The translations under genes and the position numbers were made by a program. Shown piece after piece: positions 44,388 through 52,307 of a DNA stretch of 64,000 bases. The notes under the pieces were generated by a model. The model made no database searches. It saw only the letters and a list, made by a program, of their open reading frames with translations, and was not told the DNA's origin. Each line of letters begins with the position of its first letter. Within the stretch, counting starts at the first letter, position 1. The DNA comes from Sva-07 sp963774765 (GTDB taxonomy: Bacteria > Actinomycetota > Acidimicrobiia > Acidimicrobiales > Ilumatobacteraceae): assembly GCA_963774765.1 (NCBI GenBank), contig CAVZGP010000031.1, positions 310,001-374,000 on the forward strand, written 5' to 3'.

Positions 44388-45947
44388 ATGGCTCGCATCC
44401 TGGTCACCGAAGAGATCGCCGACGGGGGCCTCGACCGCCTCCGAGTAGCCGGCCACGACGTCGACGTGAGGCTCGGGCTCTCCGCCGACGAGCTGCTCGA
44501 TGCCGTGCGGGGCGCGCACGCCCTCATCATCCGCTCGGCGACCGACGTCACCGATGCTGTGCTCGCCGCCGGGAGTGACCTGATGGTCGTCGGTCGCGCG
44601 GGCATCGGCCTCGACAACGTCGACGTCGACTCCGCGACCACACGCGGTGTGATGGTCGTCAACGCGCCGCAGAGCAACATCGTCTCGGCTGCCGAGCACA
44701 CGATGGCGCTGTTGATGGCGACGGCGCGCAACGTGCCGCAGGCGCACGCCGCGCTGGTGCAGGGCCGGTGGGAGCGCAGCCGTTGGGAAGGTGTTGAACT
44801 CGCCGACAAGACCCTCGGCATCGTCGGGCTCGGCCGGATCGGCAAGCTCGTCGGCGATCGTGCCAAGGGATTCGGCATGCGTCTCATCGCCTATGACCCG
44901 TTCGTGTCGGAGGACCGTGCCAAGAAGATGGGCGTCGAACTGATGGCGCTCGACCAGGTCGTTGCCGAGTCCGACTTCCTCACCGTGCACCTTCCCAAGA
45001 CCCCCGAGACGCTCGGGCTGATCAACCGCGACCTCCTCCTCAAGGCCAAGCCGAGCCTGCGGGTGGTCAACGTGGCGCGCGGGGGCATCGTGCACGAGGG
45101 CGACCTCGCCGAGTGCCTGCGCGAGGGCATCATCGCCGGTGCCGCTCTCGACGTGTTCTCGACCGAGCCGATGACCGAGTCGCCCCTGTTCGCGCTCGAC
45201 TCGGTGATCGTCACGCCTCACCTCGGCGCGAGCACCCGCGAAGCTCAGGACAAGGCGGGCGACACGATCGCATCGATGGTGCAGCTCGCGCTCGCGGGCG
45301 ACTTCGTCCCGTTCGCCGTCAACGTCAACGCTGCCGAGGCGAGCGAGACGATCCGGCCGTACCTCCCACTCGCCGAACGACTCGGCAGCCTGTTCGTGTC
45401 GCTCGTCGGAGGGCTGCCGTCGGAGCTGGAGATCTGCTGCGAGGGCGAGATCGCTGGCTACGACACCCGCATTCTGGAGTTGGCGGTCTTGAAGGGGTTC
45501 TTCGGGGCGATCTCCGACGAACCGGTCACCTACGTCAACGCGCCGCAACTCGCGAAGCAGCACGGTGTCGAGGTCCGCGACGTCTGCTCGGCCACGTCGG
45601 CCGACTTCGTGAACCTGCTGTCGCTGCGTGGTGGCGGCCACTCGATCTCGGGCACGCTCGCCGGGCCGAAGGCGGCGCAGCGCATCGTCAACATCGACGA
45701 CACACCCTTCGATGTGCCCCCGGTCGACAACATGGTCGTCATCCAGAACGACGACCGGCCCGGAGTCATCGGCACCGTCGGCACGCTGCTCGGCAACGCC
45801 GGGGTGAACATCTCCGACATGGACGTCAGCCGGGTCACCGGCTCCGACACCGCCGTGATGCTGATCGCCCCGAGCGCCCCGGTCCCCGACGAGGTGCTCG
45901 ACGAGCTCCGTGCCGCCCCCGGCATCGTCCAAGTCACCAACCTCTGA
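44388..45947 (+). CDS. serA: D-3-phosphoglycerate dehydrogenase
   Basis: 519 aa. First step of serine synthesis (3-phosphoglycerate to 3-phosphohydroxypyruvate). Rossmann motif GLGRIGKLVGDRA, catalytic Arg region VVNVARGGIVHE, and catalytic His in HLGASTREAQDKA. The long C-terminal part holds an ASB-like domain and a terminal ACT domain (MVVIQNDDRPGVIGTVGTLL), as in M. tuberculosis SerA, which is feedback-inhibited by serine. The gene stands alone and ends at repeat B3. Confidence 0.95.
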   Translation: MARILVTEEIADGGLDRLRVAGHDVDVRLGLSADELLDAVRGAHALIIRSATDVTDAVLAAGSDLMVVGRAGIGLDNVDVDSATTRGVMVVNAPQSNIVSAAEHTMALLMATARNVPQAHAALVQGRWERSRWEGVELADKTLGIVGLGRIGKLVGDRAKGFGMRLIAYDPFVSEDRAKKMGVELMALDQVVAESDFLTVHLPKTPETLGLINRDLLLKAKPSLRVVNVARGGIVHEGDLAECLREGIIAGAALDVFSTEPMTESPLFALDSVIVTPHLGASTREAQDKAGDTIASMVQLALAGDFVPFAVNVNAAEASETIRPYLPLAERLGSLFVSLVGGLPSELEICCEGEIAGYDTRILELAVLKGFFGAISDEPVTYVNAPQLAKQHGVEVRDVCSATSADFVNLLSLRGGGHSISGTLAGPKAAQRIVNIDDTPFDVPPVDNMVVIQNDDRPGVIGTVGTLLGNAGVNISDMDVSRVTGSDTAVMLIAPSAPVPDEVLDELRAAPGIVQVTNL

Positions 45948-45971
45948 CGCGTCCACCCTGTCGACCTCGAC

Positions 45972-46036
45972 CTCAGCCCGAAAAATGCCTGGATCTGCGC
46001 GCTCAGCGCGACAATCCAGGCATTTTTCGGGCTGAG
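45972..46036. repeat. Family B palindromic element, copy B3
   Basis: 21 bp perfect arms (45972-45992 and 46016-46036), 23 bp loop nearly identical to B1. The outer arm here is CTCAG/CTGAG whereas B1 has CTCTCG/CGAGAG: different sequence but still self-complementary. It lies between convergent serA and pyrF and could terminate both. Confidence 0.9.
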
Positions 46037-46043
46037 TCTGGGG

Positions 46044-46850
46044 TCAGGGGAGGCGGAGGGTCGCTGCGGTGCGTTCGGCTTCGGTGCGGGCCGCCTCGGC
46101 GAAGTCGGGGCCGCTGCTCGCGTAGAGGATCGCTCGCGAAGAGTTGACGATCAGGCCCCGCCCATCCGAGCGAGCGCCGTGTTCGACGACCGCGACGGTG
46201 TCGCCACCTTGGGCACCGACACCGGGTACGAGGATCGGCACGGCCGGTGCGATCGCTCGCACGTCCGCCAACTCGGCGGGATAGGTCGCCCCGACGACGA
46301 GGCCGCAGTCGCCGCGCTTCGCCCAGTCGTCGGCGACCAGGCGGGCGACGTGCGCATAGATCGGCGTGCCGTCGGCCACGAGAGACTGGATGTCGTCACC
46401 GCCCGGGTTGCTCGTGCGGCACAGGGCGATGATCCCGCCGCCGTACTCGAAGTACGGAGCGACCGAATCGGTCCCCAGGTAGGGATTGACGGTGACCGCG
46501 TGTGCGCCGTATCGCCCGAACGCCTCCTCGGCATAGTGCTTGGCGGTCGAGCCGATGTCGCCGCGCTTGGCGTCGAGGATCAATGTCACGTGGGGATAGG
46601 TCTCGCGTACGTACTGGCAGATCCGTTCGAGCGCCTGCTCCTCGCCCTGGCTCGCGAAGTGCGCGATCTGCGGCTTGAATGCACACACCAGGTCGGCCGT
46701 GGCGTCGATGATCTCCTTGCAGAAGGTCTCGGTGGCACCTCGAACGCCGTCGAGCGGCAACGGCAGCCGCGTCGTGTCCGGATCGAGGCCGACGCACAGC
46801 ATCGATCCCGATGCGCTCCACGATGCGTCGAGTTGGCGGAGGAACGTCAA
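46044..46850 (-). CDS. pyrF: Orotidine-5'-phosphate decarboxylase
   Basis: 268 aa. It converts OMP to UMP in pyrimidine synthesis. The catalytic motif LDAKRGDIGSTAKHY (Asp-Lys-Asp charge network) and VPGVGAQGGD with the phosphate-binding end LIVNSSRAIL define a type 2 OMP decarboxylase. The open frame extends upstream through the ferredoxin gene without family similarity. I place the start at the TTG at 46850, eight bases after the ferredoxin stop, giving MTFLRQLDASW. Expression is probably coupled to the ferredoxin gene. Confidence 0.9.
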   Translation of the reverse strand: MTFLRQLDASWSASGSMLCVGLDPDTTRLPLPLDGVRGATETFCKEIIDATADLVCAFKPQIAHFASQGEEQALERICQYVRETYPHVTLILDAKRGDIGSTAKHYAEEAFGRYGAHAVTVNPYLGTDSVAPYFEYGGGIIALCRTSNPGGDDIQSLVADGTPIYAHVARLVADDWAKRGDCGLVVGATYPAELADVRAIAPAVPILVPGVGAQGGDTVAVVEHGARSDGRGLIVNSSRAILYASSGPDFAEAARTEAERTAATLRLP

Positions 46851-46857
46851 GTCGCTG

Positions 46858-47049
46858 TCAGTCCTCGACGGTGATCGCCCCGGTCGGACACAAGTCGGCC
46901 GCGTCACGGACCTTGGCGGCGACGTCGTCACCCGGCTGCTCCTGCAGGATGTAGAGGTAGCCGTCGCTGCGTACCTCGAACACCTCGGGACAGACCTGCA
47001 TGCAGGCACCCGTGGATGCGCACACGTCGAAGTCGACGCTCACCCTCAT
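46858..47049 (-). CDS. Small ferredoxin
   Basis: 63 aa. Cluster ligands are Cys10, Cys16 and Cys54 in DVCASTGACMQVC...ADLCPTGAI, with an extra Cys20. The second ligand position of a classical CxxCxxC is Thr13, as in [3Fe-4S] ferredoxins that serve cytochromes P450. Electron-transfer partners are not in the window. ATG start at 47049; the stop lies eight bases before the TTG of pyrF. Confidence 0.88.
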   Translation of the reverse strand: MRVSVDFDVCASTGACMQVCPEVFEVRSDGYLYILQEQPGDDVAAKVRDAADLCPTGAITVED

Positions 47050-47100
47050 GTCATCACCTGCATGTCGTTCTCCTGTGGGCTCGTTCGTGATCGATGTCGA

Positions 47101-47475
47101 TCACGTCTTCGACTGACGGTAGCCGTCGGCTTCGGCCGCGGCGGCAGTCCGGTAGCACCGATCCGCGTTGGTGCGATCGTAGAAGCGGCCGCCCGGCACG
47201 TGGAAGATGCCCGAGGACTCCTTGGCCTTGACCGGATGGCCGCGCGGGACAGCGCCATCAGCGTTGGGTGGCACCCACGAAAGCTGGTCGACGGTCCGAT
47301 CCGATGACGGCTGTGCCGCGACATCGGGGTCGCTGGACCAAGCCGGCCACTGCGGCGACTCGCCCGGCGTCGGCGTGGCCGCACGCCCGCGCTGCCAGGA
47401 CAGCAACACCCCGACGCCGACGGCGAGCACCACGAAGAACAGGGTTCTGCGGAGTGCACTCGAGATCGACGTCAT
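47101..47475 (-). CDS. Small membrane-anchored sunset-domain-like protein
   Basis: 124 aa. An N-terminal helix (RRTLFFVVLAVGVGVLL) anchors the protein. The C-terminus SSGIFHVPGGRFYDRTNADR and CYRTAAAAEADGYRQS matches the short 'sunset' domain that commonly ends bacterial surface or nuclease-related proteins (G-x-x-x-HxPGxxxYDRT...CF). The middle is Pro/Ser-rich. The function is unknown. I chose the ATG at 47475; the open frame extends upstream into leuA, but out of any similarity. Confidence 0.7.
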   Translation of the reverse strand: MTSISSALRRTLFFVVLAVGVGVLLSWQRGRAATPTPGESPQWPAWSSDPDVAAQPSSDRTVDQLSWVPPNADGAVPRGHPVKAKESSGIFHVPGGRFYDRTNADRCYRTAAAAEADGYRQSKT

Positions 47476-47495
47476 CGGGTCGACTGTAGTTCGCG

Positions 47496-49214
47496 TCAGC
47501 GTTGGTGGCGTTCGAAGGCGCAGAGCACGGCGCGTAGCGACGCCGTCGTGATGTTGGGATCGACACCGATGCCCCAACGAACCTTGCCGCCGTCGCTGAC
47601 GGTCTCGACGTACGCGGCCGCTTGCGCATTCGCGCCCTTGCCGATGGCGTGCTCGGCATAGTCGAGCACGTCGAAGTGCCCGTCGATGCGGTCGCCGAAC
47701 TCGACCACGAGCGCCGCGACGAATGCCTCCACCGGGCCGTCGCCCTCGCCGTAGATCGAATGCGCCTCGCCGTCGACGTCGACCTGCGCCTGGATCGAGG
47801 TGTTGCCTCCGGCGTCGCTGGTGTGCGTTCGGAGTTCGTGGCTGCGCAGTCGGAACCGGGGCTCGCCGGGGAGGTACTCGGCCTGGAACTCGTCCCACAT
47901 CACGCCCGCGCTGATCTCGGTGCCGGTGTCTTCGGTGATGTGCTGGATTGTCTTGGAGAACTCGATCTGGAGACGGCGCGGCAGATCGAAGCCGTGTTCG
48001 GCCTTCATCAGGTACGCCACGCCGCCCTTGCCCGACTGGCTGTTGACGCGAATGACCGCCTCGTAGGAACGCCCGACGTGCGCTGGGTCGATCGGCAGAT
48101 ACGGCACGCCCCACTGCGGCTGCTCACCGGTCTCGCGCTTGGCGTCGAGGGCCTCGAAGCCCTTCTTGATCGCATCCTGGTGGCTGCCCGAGAACGCGGT
48201 GTAGACCAGGTCGCCGGCGTAGGGATGGCGTGGGTGGACCGGCAGGCGATTGCAGTACTCGGCCGTACGACGCAGCTTGTCGATGTCGGTGATGTCGAGT
48301 TCGGGATCGACACCGTTCATGAACAGATTCATCGCCAGGGTGATGATGTCGACGTTGCCGGTTCGTTCGCCGTTGCCGAACAGCGTGCCCTCCACGCGGT
48401 CGGCGCCGGCCATCACGCCGAACTCGGCGGTCGCCACCGCGCAGCCACGATCGTTGTGAGGGTGCAGCGAGATGACGACGCAGTCGCGATCCTTGATGGT
48501 GCGGCCGAACCATTCGATGACATCGGCGTACACATTGGGGGAGTAGCACTCCACAGTCGCCGGCAGGTTGAGGATGAGTGGGTTGTCGGGTGTCGGCTCG
48601 ATCACGTCCATCACGGCTTCGCAGACCTCGACGGCGAAGTCGGGCTCGGTGAGGCTGAAGCTCTCCGGCGAGTACTCGTACTGGATTCGCGTGTCGCCCG
48701 CCGCGCCTTCCAGCTCCTTGCAGAGCTTGGCGCCGCTCACCGCGATGTCGACGATGCCAGGGCGGTCGAGCCCGAAGACCACCTCGCGCTGCAGGGGATT
48801 GGTGGAGTTGTAGAAGTGCACGATCGCACGCGGCGCACCTTGCAGGCATTCGTAGGTGCGCTCGATCAGCTCCTTGCGACACTGCACCAGCACCTGGATC
48901 GTCACGTCCTCGGGAATGCGATCGTCTTCGATCAACAGGCGCAGGAAGTCGTAGTCGGGTTGGCTGGCCGACGGGAAGCCCACCTCGATCTCCTTGAAGC
49001 CCATCGCTACGAGTTCGTCGAACATCCGCATCTTGCGCACCGGATCCATCGGGTCGATGAGCGCCTGGTTGCCGTCGCGCAGGTCGACCGAGCACCAGCG
49101 GGGAGCTTCGGTGATCGAGACGTTGGGCCACGTACGGTCGGTGAGCACCATCGGCAGAAACGGGCGGTACTGCTCGAACGGCATCGATTTCGTCGGGACG
49201 GTGTCGGTGGTCAT
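47496..49214 (-). CDS. leuA: 2-Isopropylmalate synthase
   Basis: 572 aa, the long actinobacterial form. It condenses acetyl-CoA with 2-ketoisovalerate in the first committed leucine step. The catalytic barrel has SVDLRDGNQALIDPM and ISLHPHNDRGCAVATAE (metal His pair), plus the GNGERTGNVD loop, and a C-terminal LeuA regulatory domain binds leucine. I chose the ATG at 49214. A 150-base leader with a Leu-rich peptide and terminator precedes it (see separate features), so transcription attenuation is likely in addition to feedback inhibition. Confidence 0.95.
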   Translation of the reverse strand: MTTDTVPTKSMPFEQYRPFLPMVLTDRTWPNVSITEAPRWCSVDLRDGNQALIDPMDPVRKMRMFDELVAMGFKEIEVGFPSASQPDYDFLRLLIEDDRIPEDVTIQVLVQCRKELIERTYECLQGAPRAIVHFYNSTNPLQREVVFGLDRPGIVDIAVSGAKLCKELEGAAGDTRIQYEYSPESFSLTEPDFAVEVCEAVMDVIEPTPDNPLILNLPATVECYSPNVYADVIEWFGRTIKDRDCVVISLHPHNDRGCAVATAEFGVMAGADRVEGTLFGNGERTGNVDIITLAMNLFMNGVDPELDITDIDKLRRTAEYCNRLPVHPRHPYAGDLVYTAFSGSHQDAIKKGFEALDAKRETGEQPQWGVPYLPIDPAHVGRSYEAVIRVNSQSGKGGVAYLMKAEHGFDLPRRLQIEFSKTIQHITEDTGTEISAGVMWDEFQAEYLPGEPRFRLRSHELRTHTSDAGGNTSIQAQVDVDGEAHSIYGEGDGPVEAFVAALVVEFGDRIDGHFDVLDYAEHAIGKGANAQAAAYVETVSDGGKVRWGIGVDPNITTASLRAVLCAFERHQR

Positions 49215-49257
49215 GTGGAACTCCTGGGTGATCGAGTCGTCGTGGTGTGCGGGTCGG

Positions 49258-49293
49258 AAAAAGCAAGAACCCCCCGACCGGAAGGCGGGGGGT
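49258..49293 (-). terminator. Leucine attenuator terminator before leuA
   Basis: On the minus strand the arms ACCCCCCG and CGGGGGGT enclose a nine-base loop and are followed by a T-rich tract (TTCTTGCTTTTT). This is a strong intrinsic terminator about 44 bases upstream of the leuA start and downstream of the leader peptide. A second hairpin (GGGCGA/TCGCCC, 49296-49324) lies just before it. Confidence 0.82.
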
Positions 49294-49323
49294 GCGGGCG
49301 AACGCGTGTATGTGGCGCTCGCC

Positions 49324-49356
49324 CTACATAAGCAGAAGGAGGCCGTGGCGCAACAT
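49324..49356 (-). CDS. leuL: Leucine leader peptide (attenuation)
   Basis: Ten codons reading MLRHGLLLLM followed by TAG. Five are Leu codons (TTG, CTC, CTT, CTG, CTT), four of them consecutive. It sits between a promoter and the leuA terminator, the standard layout of ribosome-mediated attenuation: stalling at the Leu run would prevent the terminator. A TATCGT -10 (reverse complement at 49364-49369) lies seven bases before the ATG, so the leader is probably leaderless. The 2:3 antiterminator pairing is not obvious by eye. Confidence 0.8.
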   Translation of the reverse strand: MLRHGLLLLM

Positions 49357-49425
49357 CGAGGCCACGATAGCACGGCCCGCCGCATCTCGCGCTCGTCACC
49401 CCCCCGCCGGTACGCTGAGTGCAAC

Positions 49426-50721
49426 ATGACTGAATCAACAGCGCGACGAGGAGCGCCTCGTCGCCGGCGTTCTCGCCCGCAGACGTCGGACCAGCCGTAC
49501 GACGGTGGCCACGTCAACACCTCGAATCTCACCTCCATCAACGCCCTGCCTCCGGTGGAGGCCCCGACGGGCTTCTTCGACCTCGGAGTGCCCGAGCGGA
49601 TCGACAACGGACTCGCAGCGTGCGGCTTCGCCCAGCCGTTCGCCATCCAGACCGAGGCGATCCCGGTCGCTGTGACGGGCAAGGACGTCTGCGGCCGGGC
49701 CAAGACCGGCTCGGGCAAGACGTTGGCGTTCGGTGTCCCGATGCTCGCTCGGATCACCGACAAAGCCGAGCCGTCACGCCCGCTCGGCCTGGTGCTGGTG
49801 CCGACCCGCGAACTCGCCGTGCAGGTCGCCGAGGTGCTCGAACCCGTCGCCCACCACGCCGGGATGCGAGTGCTGCCGGTGTACGGCGGCGCCTCGCGCC
49901 ACCATCAGGTCGACGAGATGGCCAAAGGCGTCGAAATCGTCATCGCCACGCCGCTGCGCCTCATCGACCTGATCAAGTCCAACGAGATCTCGCTCGACGA
50001 CATTCAGATCGTCACCCTCGACGAGGCCGACCGCATGGCCGACGACGGGTTCACCCCGCAGGTCGAATGGATCCTGCGCCACTGCGGCAGCCGCAATCAG
50101 ACGATGCTGTTCTCGGCGACACTCGACGGTGATGTCGGCCACTTGATCAAGCACTATCAGACCGACCCGGTGACCGTGGCGATCGACGAGGCGACCGACA
50201 CCGTCGGCACGATGCATCACCTGTTCCTCGCCGTGCACCACATGGACAAGGACAAGGTGATCGGTTCGATCGGCAAGTCGATCCCGAAGGTGCTGGTGTT
50301 CTGCCAGACGAAGCGCAACTGCGATCGGGTCGCCCGCAACCTCGAAGACCTCGGTGTCGACGCCGGCGCGCTGCACGGCGACATGCAGCAGAGCGCCCGT
50401 GAGCGCGCTCTTCGCAAGTTCGCCGAAGGCAAGTTGGCAGTCCTCGTCGCCACCGACGTAGCCGCTCGCGGCATCGACATCGACGACATCGGCGCCGTCG
50501 TCCACTACGAGCCGGCCAAGGACGTCAAGGACTACCTGCACCGTTCGGGTCGGACCGCCCGTGCAGGGCGCGACGGCTGGGCCGTCACGATGGTCGAGTA
50601 CAACCAGCACACCCAGATGCGGATCCTGCAACGCGGCATGCGGCTGCCGACCGAGAAGCCCATCGAGGTGTTCTCGAACGACACGCGTCTGCTGCATCTG
50701 CCCGAGTTCGAGACGGAGTAG
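49426..50721 (+). CDS. DEAD-box ATP-dependent RNA helicase
   Basis: 431 aa. Q motif (GFAQPFAIQTEAIPVAVTG), Walker A AKTGSGKTLAFG, DEAD variant TLDEADRMAD, SAT motif LFSATLDGD, and the C-terminal motifs VLVATDVAARGIDIDD and HRSGRTARAGRDG place it in the RhlE/DeaD group of RNA helicases. The charged N-terminal extension (RRGAPRRRRSRP) is typical of actinobacterial members. ATG 49426 with a TACGCT -10 nine bases upstream (49411-49416). Divergent from leuA. Confidence 0.92.
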   Translation: MTESTARRGAPRRRRSRPQTSDQPYDGGHVNTSNLTSINALPPVEAPTGFFDLGVPERIDNGLAACGFAQPFAIQTEAIPVAVTGKDVCGRAKTGSGKTLAFGVPMLARITDKAEPSRPLGLVLVPTRELAVQVAEVLEPVAHHAGMRVLPVYGGASRHHQVDEMAKGVEIVIATPLRLIDLIKSNEISLDDIQIVTLDEADRMADDGFTPQVEWILRHCGSRNQTMLFSATLDGDVGHLIKHYQTDPVTVAIDEATDTVGTMHHLFLAVHHMDKDKVIGSIGKSIPKVLVFCQTKRNCDRVARNLEDLGVDAGALHGDMQQSARERALRKFAEGKLAVLVATDVAARGIDIDDIGAVVHYEPAKDVKDYLHRSGRTARAGRDGWAVTMVEYNQHTQMRILQRGMRLPTEKPIEVFSNDTRLLHLPEFETE

Positions 50722-50726
50722 CTGGC

Positions 50727-51611
50727 GTGGCGGTGCAGAACATGCCCGCCGCCGAGGTCGACATCGACGATCGGCTCGTTCGTCGTCTGCTCGCCGACCA
50801 GCACCCCGACCTCGCCGACCTGCCGCTCACCTTGGTCGCCAACGGCTGGGACAACGTCATCTTCCGGCTCGGATCTGATCTGACCGTCCGCCTGCCGCGC
50901 CGTCAGCTCGCCGCCGACCTCGTTGCGAACGAGCAGCGCTGGCTTCCCGAACTGGCGCCTCGTCTGCCGATCCCGATTCCGACACCGCTGAGGATCGGAC
51001 TGCCGCACGACACCTACCCGTGGCGTTGGTCCATCGGGCCCTGGTTCGATGGCGAGGTTGCGGCCGACGTTGCGCTCGCGGACCCCGCGGCGCAAGCGCG
51101 CCGTCTCGGCGGGTTCGTCGCCGCGCTCCACACGCCGGCACCCGTTGACGCGCCGTTCAACGCGTTTCGCGGGCAGTCGATCGACGAGCTGCGCCCGCGC
51201 GTGGCGGTGAACATCGCTCGGCTCGGTGACTCGATCGACGGCGGCGTCGTGGGCGCGTGCTTCGACCAACTGGCCGACGTCGAGGACTGGCTCGGTGATC
51301 CTGTGTGGCTGCACGGCGACCTGCACTCGGCGAACATGCTCGTTCGCGACGGTGCGATCTGCGCAGTGATCGACTTCGGTGACATCACCTCGGGCGATCC
51401 CGCCGTCGACCTGGCAATCGGATGGATGCTCTTCGACGCGGCGGGGCTGGAGGAATTCCGATCGTCGACGGGAGCGATCGACGATGCCACCTGGAGCCGT
51501 GGACAGGCATGGGCGCTGCACTTCGCCTTGCTGTACCTGTTGCATTCGGCCGACAACCCTCGGTTCACGCGGATGGGGACGCACCTGCTCGAGCGCATCG
51601 CTCATCGGTGA
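50727..51611 (+). CDS. Phosphotransferase (APH-like) family protein
   Basis: 294 aa protein-kinase-like fold. Brenner-type catalytic loop VWLHGDLHSANMLV (catalytic Asp) and DFG-like VIDFGDITSGDPAVDLA. An aminoglycoside or other small-molecule kinase activity is suggested by the family, but many members are of unknown substrate, so resistance should not be assumed. GTG at 50727, five bases after the helicase stop, so probably co-transcribed. Confidence 0.85.
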   Translation: MAVQNMPAAEVDIDDRLVRRLLADQHPDLADLPLTLVANGWDNVIFRLGSDLTVRLPRRQLAADLVANEQRWLPELAPRLPIPIPTPLRIGLPHDTYPWRWSIGPWFDGEVAADVALADPAAQARRLGGFVAALHTPAPVDAPFNAFRGQSIDELRPRVAVNIARLGDSIDGGVVGACFDQLADVEDWLGDPVWLHGDLHSANMLVRDGAICAVIDFGDITSGDPAVDLAIGWMLFDAAGLEEFRSSTGAIDDATWSRGQAWALHFALLYLLHSADNPRFTRMGTHLLERIAHR

Positions 51612-51707
51612 GCACCGGTCCCCAGGCCGGTCGCGATTGGTGGCTACGGTGGCGACAGGGTGAGCGGCTCCACCGGAGTGCCGCCGCCCGATCGAGGAGG
51701 AGTCCTG

Positions 51708-52292
51708 ATGATCACATCCGAATCCAAGGCGTTGACCGAACGCAAGGCGATCGTGATGGTTGTTCGAGCGATCAGCTATCTCGTCTACTTCTACCTGATC
51801 GCCGTCGAGATCATCCTCGTCATCGGTTTCTTCCTGCTGCTCTTCGGCGCCAACCCCACCGCCGGCTTCACGCAGTGGGCGTACAGGAACCTCGACCGTG
51901 TGATGGCGCCGTTCCGAGGCATCTTCTCGCCGATCGAACTCGGCACGGCCGGCAACGATGTGGCGGCCACGTTCGACACGTCGGTGCTGTTCGCCATGAT
52001 CATCTACGGCATCGTGGCGCTGCTCTTCAGCGCGTTGATCGGCTGGCTCTCTGCTCGTCTCCATCAGATCCACGCCGCCGAAGACGAACTCGACCGTCAG
52101 GCCGAAATCGCTCAACAGCAGGCCGATGCCGACGCTCGCATGTTGGCTGCCCAGCAGGCTGCCGCTGCCGCTGCCCAGGCTGCGCAACAGCCCGCCGTGC
52201 CGGCGGCTCCGACAACGACATCACCCGCTCCGGTGGCCCCCACGCCCGCGGCACCGATTCCGCCGTCGCCGCCATCCACGCCGGGGGCGTGA
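51708..52292 (+). CDS. YggT-like membrane protein with an Ala/Pro-rich tail
   Basis: 194 aa. Two membrane segments (VVRAISYLVYFYLIAVEIIL with VIGFFLLLF, and VLFAMIIYGIVALLFSALIG) with the intervening ANPTAGFTQWAYRNLDRVMAPFRGIFSP resemble YggT proteins. A helix (HAAEDELDRQAEIAQQQADA) and a Pro/Ala/Thr tail follow. A good ribosome site (GAGGAGG) precedes the ATG at 51708; a GTG at 51660 is a possible longer start. The function is unknown. Confidence 0.75.
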   Translation: MITSESKALTERKAIVMVVRAISYLVYFYLIAVEIILVIGFFLLLFGANPTAGFTQWAYRNLDRVMAPFRGIFSPIELGTAGNDVAATFDTSVLFAMIIYGIVALLFSALIGWLSARLHQIHAAEDELDRQAEIAQQQADADARMLAAQQAAAAAAQAAQQPAVPAAPTTTSPAPVAPTPAAPIPPSPPSTPGA

Positions 52293-52307
52293 CCTAGCCT
52301 TCGAGGC

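Noticed and set aside
47046..47459. Alternative minus-strand frames over the sunset-domain gene
   Set aside because: Low-complexity Ser/Arg-rich shadow frames overlap the supported small membrane-anchored gene.
50727..51611. Antibiotic resistance gene (aminoglycoside phosphotransferase)
   Set aside because: Only the general kinase-like motifs are visible; the family is mostly of unknown substrate, so resistance is not supported.
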